This document shows, one piece after another, positions 7,546-11,383 of a stretch of DNA of 11,383 bases (the first letter of the stretch is position 1; the number at the start of each line of letters is the position of its first letter). The stretch comes from Tritrichomonas foetus. Taxonomy: Eukaryota > Parabasalia > Tritrichomonadida > Tritrichomonadidae. The position numbers and the translations under genes are program-made. The DNA is taken from NCBI GenBank assembly GCA_001839685.1, contig MLAK01001007.1:28208-39590 (forward strand), in the 5' to 3' direction. The notes under the pieces were generated by a model. It saw only the letters and a program-made list of their open reading frames with translations, was not told the origin of the DNA and did no database searches.

Positions 7546-7883
7546 CGAAATATCAATCAAAAATTATTTTATCGGAATTTTCAATTTTAAAATGGTTTAA
7601 TTTTGGTAGAAGGTTTCAAAAAGATATAAAAGAAACGATAGAAAAATGACCGAATATATATTGAAATTATCATCACTAAAAGAAATGTGAAATAAAAAAG
7701 TGTCGAGAAAAGTGGAACATAATATGTCACAAAATTGGAGAAAAGTTTTCTGATATAATAACAATGAAGTTTGAGCGACTCTGTTTCAATGGTATTCTTT
7801 GATTGCATTTCATTTGATCGCCAGGCGAAAATGAAATAAATTGACCTTGAATATGGTAAATTAAACGGTCACTTCCTCGAAAA
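7546..7883. other. Divergent promoter region between the WD40 and Asn/Ser-rich genes
   Basis: About 340 bp of AT-rich DNA that should hold both promoters. AACGATA, similar to the Trichomonas Myb recognition element, lies at 7634-7640 on the plus strand. A 73-codon minus-strand frame (7808-7587) with a hydrophobic translation also lies here and is discussed in the findings. No RNA gene was recognised. Confidence 0.45.
7869..7874 (+). promoter_or_regulatory. Initiator-like motif TCACTT upstream of the Asn/Ser-rich gene
   Basis: TCACTT fits the Trichomonas initiator TCA(+1)Y(T/A). The A at 7871 would give a 13-nt leader before the ATG at 7884. An AACGG sequence, as bound by some Myb proteins, immediately precedes it (7864-7868). 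Confidence 0.4.
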
Positions 7884-9053
7884 ATGGAATTGAAATGGAA
7901 TTTCCAAACTCCTTTCAGTAATCCCCCTGGAAACTCTGCAAACATGTTTTCTAACTCGCAACTTTCACTTTCAAATTCATCAAATTCATCATTATTGAAT
8001 TCCCGCAAACTGTTCAATCAAACTATATCACAATATCAAAGTAGCACAGCCAACACCAACAATGGTTTACAAAACACGTCATCTACTGATCAAAGGTACT
8101 CAAATTTGTTCTCAAATCATGATTTGGAGAATAAAAATGATACGAAATCGAATTCCCAACAAATTATCGATATAAACAGCTTAAAAACGTCTTTCAGTAA
8201 TAACAAAGCGAATTTAACTTCCTCTGACAACTCTGATAATATTAATCAAACGCCCATAAATAATGGTGATTTATCCTCAAAATTGAACTTCACTATTCCA
8301 TCTTTAAATCAATCAAACTCATCTTTAAATCAATTGAACTCATCTTTAAATCAAACAAACTCATCTTTAAATCAATTGAACTCATCTTTAAATCAATCGA
8401 ACTCATCTTTCAATCAATCAAACTCATCTTTAAATCAATCAAACTCATCTTTCAATCAATCAAACTCATCTTTAAATCAATCAAATTTGAAAGACTTGAA
8501 TGCAGAAACATCAGCTCAATTATCGTCAACTGATATAGATAAAAACAATACAATAAATTCCAATAAAGCAGATGCGAAATTGGAAGACATGTTTGATAAT
8601 GACGACGATCCAATTTTTATCGAATTTTGTAAACTTTTCGCTCCGTCGATTCGAAAAAAATTGTCAAACATCAGTCTTTCTTCAGTTCGAAACATTTTAT
8701 TAGAAATGTATTCAAATGCACCACCATGGATGTATACTGCACTTTCACTACCTCCTTTGAAGTATCCTCTGACCGAAAAACAGCAACGAAATATCGCAAT
8801 TAATAATAGGAGTCAAAAAGGAACAATTTATTCAATGTGTAATCCCCAAAACTTTATAAAAAATGACGATGATGACGATGAATATGAATACTATGATGAT
8901 GATTGTGATAAAAATGAAAAAGAAACGAAAAACTCAGAAAGCGATGAAAAACAAGAGAATGAAAAATCACCCAAAACAAAAAATGAAAAAGAAAATGAAA
9001 ATAAAGAAGAAGAAGAATTTGAATATTATTATACTTATTCAGAAAGCGAATAA
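7884..9053 (+). CDS. Asn/Ser-rich repeat protein with a compact central domain and an acidic tail
   Basis: Encodes 389 residues in three zones. Residues 1-230 are dominated by Asn, Ser and Gln, with nine tandem heptads of the type SLNQSNS at 140-202. Residues 232-325 look like a folded domain: acidic LEDMFDNDDDP, then FIEFCKLFAPSIRKKL, SSVRNILLEMYSNAPPWMY and LSLPPLKYPLTEKQQRNIA, mostly helical and free of low complexity. Residues 327-389 are a strongly acidic and Lys-rich tail with Asp, Glu and Tyr clusters (DDDDDEYEYYDDD; FEYYYTYSESE). No signal peptide or membrane segment is visible. The composition fits a disordered, possibly condensate-forming nuclear or cytoplasmic protein; an acidic tail of this sort is common in chromatin-associated and histone-binding proteins, but this is inference. 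The family was not recognised. The ATG at 7884 lies 13 nt after an initiator-like TCACT. The stop TAA is followed by A, giving the TAAA polyadenylation tetramer. Confidence 0.8.
   Translation: MELKWNFQTPFSNPPGNSANMFSNSQLSLSNSSNSSLLNSRKLFNQTISQYQSSTANTNNGLQNTSSTDQRYSNLFSNHDLENKNDTKSNSQQIIDINSLKTSFSNNKANLTSSDNSDNINQTPINNGDLSSKLNFTIPSLNQSNSSLNQLNSSLNQTNSSLNQLNSSLNQSNSSFNQSNSSLNQSNSSFNQSNSSLNQSNLKDLNAETSAQLSSTDIDKNNTINSNKADAKLEDMFDNDDDPIFIEFCKLFAPSIRKKLSNISLSSVRNILLEMYSNAPPWMYTALSLPPLKYPLTEKQQRNIAINNRSQKGTIYSMCNPQNFIKNDDDDDEYEYYDDDCDKNEKETKNSESDEKQENEKSPKTKNEKENENKEEEEFEYYYTYSESE
8301..8489 (+). repeat. 21-bp in-frame tandem repeat, nine copies, encoding SLNQ-type heptads
   Basis: Nine head-to-tail 21-bp units run from 8301 to 8489 without an indel, each beginning tcttt and encoding S-[L/F]-N-Q-[S/L/T]-N-S. 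Variation is confined to residue 2 (Leu or Phe) and residue 5 (Ser, Leu, Thr), apart from the last residue of the final unit (Leu in place of Ser). The order of variants is not random: units 2 and 4 carry Leu at position 5, and units 6 and 8 carry Phe at position 2. Confidence 0.95.
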
Positions 9054-9295
9054 AAAATAGATTTACTGTGAAATAAGCCTTGTTTATTATTTAAATTTAT
9101 GTATTAAATAAAGAAAAATATAACTATTAGTTTGATATTTTTACCTTTTTTCTTCAATTATAGCTTTTTTGGTTCATGCCAAATCAGAAAAATTGATTAC
9201 GTAATTTCTAGATTATTCACGTCATAGGTTTTGGATGTAGAATATAAGAAGATAAAGTAAACGAATGGATAGTTTATTATAATATAGGGAGTTTT

Positions 9296-9781
9296 TCATA
9301 TTTTCACACCGATTCGTCCATTTTTCGGACAAATTTCTGCTTGCTTATTGGAAGTGTTTGGCTTAAAAGGAGTAGATTTATCTTCATTGAGATGAAATTG
9401 TACCTTAATTGAGCCATAGCTATGCATGGACAGTAGTTTTTCATGATTGAATTTCTTAGCTACAAATATATTTTCCAATCTTAGAGTCATCTGATAGATA
9501 TCATTTGGTATAAAATCATTTGGATATATATTTGCAATACCAACAACATAATTTTTGAGTAGTCTCTTTTGTTTGACTTTAATTTCAATTGTATCAATTG
9601 GAATATCACGAAAAGAACATATAAGGAATGCGAACTGCAGTTGTTTAAAATCAATTTCAAACGATTTTATCTTTTTGAGCGGAAAAGCTGTGATCTCCAC
9701 AATAACCTTCTCCTCTTTCTGGATAACCACATCATTATCGAGTTTAATTGACATGATTCGTAAATGAAATGCTTTGGTCAT
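9296..9781 (-). CDS. Small C2-like domain protein
   Basis: Encodes 161 residues that read as alternating beta strands in a C2-like order: FHLRIMSIKL (5-14), KVIVEITAF (25-33), QFAFLICSF (49-57), IDTIEIKVKQKRLLKNYVVG (62-81), ANIYPNDFIPNDIYQMTLRL (83-102) and YGSIKVQFHL (122-131). The stretch around 62-102 matches the C2 pattern L-x-I-x-V-x-D-x-D followed by G-x-x-x-I-x-L and a final strand, and GSIKVQFHL matches the usual last C2 strand. The acidic calcium ligands are replaced by Lys/Gln/Arg (KVKQKR), so calcium binding is unlikely. Residues 133-161 form a polar tail with CPKNGRIGVKI. C2 domains commonly bind membranes or proteins; this one stands alone. The start is the ATG at 9781 (the frame extends only to a TTG), 18 nt after an initiator-like TCATT. 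The fold assignment is by eye. Confidence 0.7.
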   Translation of the reverse strand: MTKAFHLRIMSIKLDNDVVIQKEEKVIVEITAFPLKKIKSFEIDFKQLQFAFLICSFRDIPIDTIEIKVKQKRLLKNYVVGIANIYPNDFIPNDIYQMTLRLENIFVAKKFNHEKLLSMHSYGSIKVQFHLNEDKSTPFKPNTSNKQAEICPKNGRIGVKI

Positions 9782-10335
9782 TTTGCACAATAAATAAATG
9801 AACTGAAATGATCTCGTTTTTATCTGATTGTGTTTTGATGTATTGAATTAATTTTATATGACGATATTTGATAGTATAAAAATTGGATATTTCAAAAATA
9901 AACCAATAGAAATATTAAATAATTAAATACATATTAACATAATTATATATCATCTTTATTGAATTAAATGTTGTCATTTAATAATTGAGAGACAATTAAT
10001 AGTGATATAAACTTTGACAAGAAAATTATTACTGCAATAATTTGATTAACACCATTTAAAACCTATACTCAACCAACAAAAGGTTAATACTTTTTTTCTT
10101 AAAAAACATACATGTTGTATAATATTTACAACTCCAGAAAGGAAATAAACCAACGGTTATTTTCAAAGAATGCCAGATTATTCCTCCCCAAATTAATACT
10201 CATAAATATATATGAATGATGAATTGACATTAATGGTTCAATCGGTGAAATGATTATATCAAATTACTCTTTCAAATGCTTGAAAGTTCAAACAAATAAA
10301 TTGCTGGTCAGAAAATTGATAAAAAAAGTTGATTC
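9782..10335. other. Intergenic region between co-oriented minus-strand genes, no gene seen
   Basis: About 550 bp, very AT-rich. It holds the promoter side of the C2-like gene and the 3' side of the GT64 gene. A plus-strand frame of 35 codons from an ATG (10112-10219) is the only small frame with a mixed composition and is too short to call. No repeat or RNA gene was recognised. Confidence 0.5.
9796..9801 (-). promoter_or_regulatory. Initiator-like motif TCATTT upstream of the C2-like gene
   Basis: Read on the minus strand, TCATTT fits the initiator TCA(+1)Y(T/A). The A at 9799 would give an 18-nt leader before the ATG at 9781. A second TCATTT lies some ten bases further upstream, so the exact start is uncertain. 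Confidence 0.35.
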
Positions 10336-11238
10336 TTATTCATAAACAACATCAGAGAATGGCATTGGAACACCATTAAAATACTGAATAAACATTTTAA
10401 CACATGTATTGCGAATAGAAACATGCTTTTTTTTTGCAGAAAGTCCACTTCCTATTCCAACATTCGTAAATTTCCGACGAACAAGAATTGGTGGAAGATT
10501 TGTGAAATTTGAAACAGCAAAATTTAAAAAAATATCTTCACAGTTGCTATTTGTCCGAATATAACGACGTAAATACGTTCCTTCATATTTGTTGTACAAT
10601 GCTATCATATCTTTGTGAAGGAAAGCAATTCCAGTTAAAATTAAATGATATGGATATGTTTCAAAGGTATATTCTTTCTTTTTTGTGTCGATAGCTCGAG
10701 ATAAAAACCCAACTATTTGTTTAGGATGCCTCTTGAAGATTTCAAAGCCAAATTCAATATCATTGGAATCCATTCGTATATCATCATCATATGAAAAAAT
10801 AAAAGGTGTTTCAACATCATAGTTCCATCGATAATCAACAGTTTGTCCAAGTTTATTTTTGACAACTGTAATTTTATAATTTTTAATCTGTATTTGATGC
10901 AACATCTTTTTTAATATCGACATTTGTGATCCCCAAATGATTACTAGCTCATGTAAACTTTTTGGTGTATCTTTCTCAATATGCAATAATGAATCTCGAA
11001 GAATATTAATTCGATCTTCATATGATACCATCAAAATAGTGAATTTTCCTTTCTCAATTGAATTCGGAATAAGAAAATTAGTCGCATTTTCAAGTGGAGG
11101 ATACAACGATAATAATATTAAGTTTTTCCGATCAGATGTTGTTTTTGTTAAGGAAGTTGCATTAGCATAGAAACTGTAAAGTGAAGAAAATATAATTAAA
11201 ATGAAAAGATTAGCTGCAGCAAGGGAATGTTGATTCAT
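10336..11238 (-). CDS. GT64 (exostosin C-terminal-like) glycosyltransferase, type II membrane protein
   Basis: Encodes 300 residues. A hydrophobic segment at about 6-25 (LAAANLFILIIFSSLYSFY) is an uncleaved signal anchor or signal peptide directing the enzyme to ER or Golgi. The GT64 domain spans about 65-298: FTILMVSYEDR at the start, HELVIIWGSQ (96-105), the nucleotide-sugar/metal motif DDD (151-153) inside FIFSYDDDIRMDSNDIEF, KQIVGFLSRAID (173-184), LILTGIAFLHKD (199-210), SNCEDIFLNFAVS (231-243), LPPILVRRKF (248-257) and RNTCVKMFIQYFNGVPMP (276-293). The order and motifs match EXT/EXTL enzymes, including the NCED block and the late Cys (C279). These enzymes transfer sugars such as GlcNAc from UDP donors with a divalent metal. 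The length resembles stand-alone EXTL2-type proteins, with no GT47 domain. N-glycosylation sites occur at N26, N51 and N244. The acceptor and exact sugar are unknown. Confidence 0.92.
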   Translation of the reverse strand: MNQHSLAAANLFILIIFSSLYSFYANATSLTKTTSDRKNLILLSLYPPLENATNFLIPNSIEKGKFTILMVSYEDRINILRDSLLHIEKDTPKSLHELVIIWGSQMSILKKMLHQIQIKNYKITVVKNKLGQTVDYRWNYDVETPFIFSYDDDIRMDSNDIEFGFEIFKRHPKQIVGFLSRAIDTKKKEYTFETYPYHLILTGIAFLHKDMIALYNKYEGTYLRRYIRTNSNCEDIFLNFAVSNFTNLPPILVRRKFTNVGIGSGLSAKKKHVSIRNTCVKMFIQYFNGVPMPFSDVVYE

Positions 11239-11240
11239 TT

Positions 11241-11377
11241 CTATCGTTTTTTATAAATTGTGATAATTTTATGAGCTAATTCATATTTTGTAGGGCTGAA
11301 CTTTTTGGATTGTACCAGATTCCCCATGGGAATTCCACACGAAGGTCAATTATTTCAACCTTTGTGAAGGGGAGTAA
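11241..11377 (-). pseudogene. Coding-like remnant at the right edge, frame-shifted
   Basis: On the minus strand, entering from the window edge after two in-frame TAA codons, a frame is open for 33 codons (11377 to a TAG at 11276-11278). It reads LLPFTKVEIIDLRVE, then FPWGIWYNPKSSA. In the next frame the sequence continues as KFSPTKYELAH and then IITIYKKR, to a TAG at 11241-11243, two bases before the GT64 start codon. A single frameshift around 11300 would join them. There is no start codon. It weakly resembles the left-edge remnant: ungapped FTK-x-x-I at the start, and F..(K/R)YE followed by [V/I]I[A/T]I at the end. Upstream sequence is outside the window. Chance similarity remains possible. 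Confidence 0.25.
11258..11263 (-). promoter_or_regulatory. Initiator-like motif TCACAA upstream of the GT64 gene
   Basis: On the minus strand TCACAA fits TCA(+1)Y(T/A). The A at 11261 would give a 23-nt leader before the ATG at 11238. AACGATA, as in the Trichomonas Myb recognition element, lies between it and the ATG (11242-11248). Part of this segment also overlaps the tail of a coding-like remnant. Confidence 0.35.
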
Positions 11378-11383
11378 TTATTA

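Noticed and set aside
7727..8017. Minus-strand frame of 96 codons across the start of the Asn/Ser-rich gene
   Set aside because: It is antisense to the N-terminal coding region, begins inside it, and has no recognisable domain or upstream initiator-like motif.
8863..9060. Plus-strand frame of 65 codons rich in Met and Lys
   Set aside because: It is the shifted reading of the acidic GAT/GAA-rich tail of the Asn/Ser-rich gene; the Met/Lys runs are a by-product of that repeat-like DNA.
9196..9205. Ten-base palindrome ATTACGTAAT in a convergent spacer
   Set aside because: A single short palindrome away from any promoter, without a second copy or partner site.
10112..10219. Small plus-strand frame of 35 codons between the C2-like and GT64 genes
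   Set aside because: Length is within chance expectation for about 550 bp of AT-rich DNA, and no homologue is recognised.
11319..11333. Short inverted repeat ATTCCC-CAT-GGGAAT
   Set aside because: Six-base arms around three bases can arise by chance; it lies inside the right-edge remnant and has no T-run or other context of a functional hairpin.

Overview
The window looks like nuclear DNA of a unicellular eukaryote, most probably a trichomonad (parabasalid), perhaps closer to Tritrichomonas than to Trichomonas. This is inferred from several things: intronless genes, AT-rich spacers of 0.2-0.9 kb, eukaryote-only families (a choline transporter-like SLC44 protein, a GT64 glycosyltransferase, a WD40 propeller), Asn/Ser-rich low-complexity proteins, and TCAYW initiator-like motifs 9-23 nt upstream of several start codons. 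No prokaryotic operon structure, ribosome binding sites, tRNA, rRNA, CRISPR array or intact transposon was seen.

Layout from left to right. A 16-bp tandem array touches the left edge, followed by a short coding-like remnant on the minus strand (104-268). Next is a GC-rich gene for a proline-rich disordered protein (428-1510, minus). A spacer of about 850 bp separates it from the divergent gene for a coiled-coil protein (2364-3107, plus). Then comes a ten-helix SLC44 transporter-like gene (3691-5652, plus). A convergent spacer of about 700 bp carries a second interrupted coding-like fragment (6113-6271, minus). After it lie a coiled-coil/WD40 protein (6361-7545, minus) and, divergent from it, an Asn/Ser-rich protein with a 7-residue repeat and an acidic tail (7884-9053, plus). 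Convergent to that is a small C2-like protein (9296-9781, minus). Last is a secretory-pathway GT64 glycosyltransferase (10336-11238, minus). A third coding-like remnant (11241-11377, minus) runs up to the GT64 start codon and the window edge.

No shared pathway links the genes. The GT64 enzyme and the SLC44 protein both belong to membranes or the secretory system. The WD40, coiled-coil and low-complexity proteins look like scaffold or regulatory proteins. Start codons were set at ATG; for four genes the same frame also stays open a few codons upstream, but only to a TTG, which a eukaryotic nuclear gene is unlikely to use.

The points most worth following are: weak similarity between the two edge remnants, suggesting an old dispersed family; an abrupt codon-composition change inside the SLC44 gene; a dimeric (42-bp) higher-order pattern in the 21-bp repeat; duplicated RRQS[S/T]P phosphosite-like motifs in the proline-rich protein; and the interrupted fragment between the convergent genes. 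No complete new system is evident.
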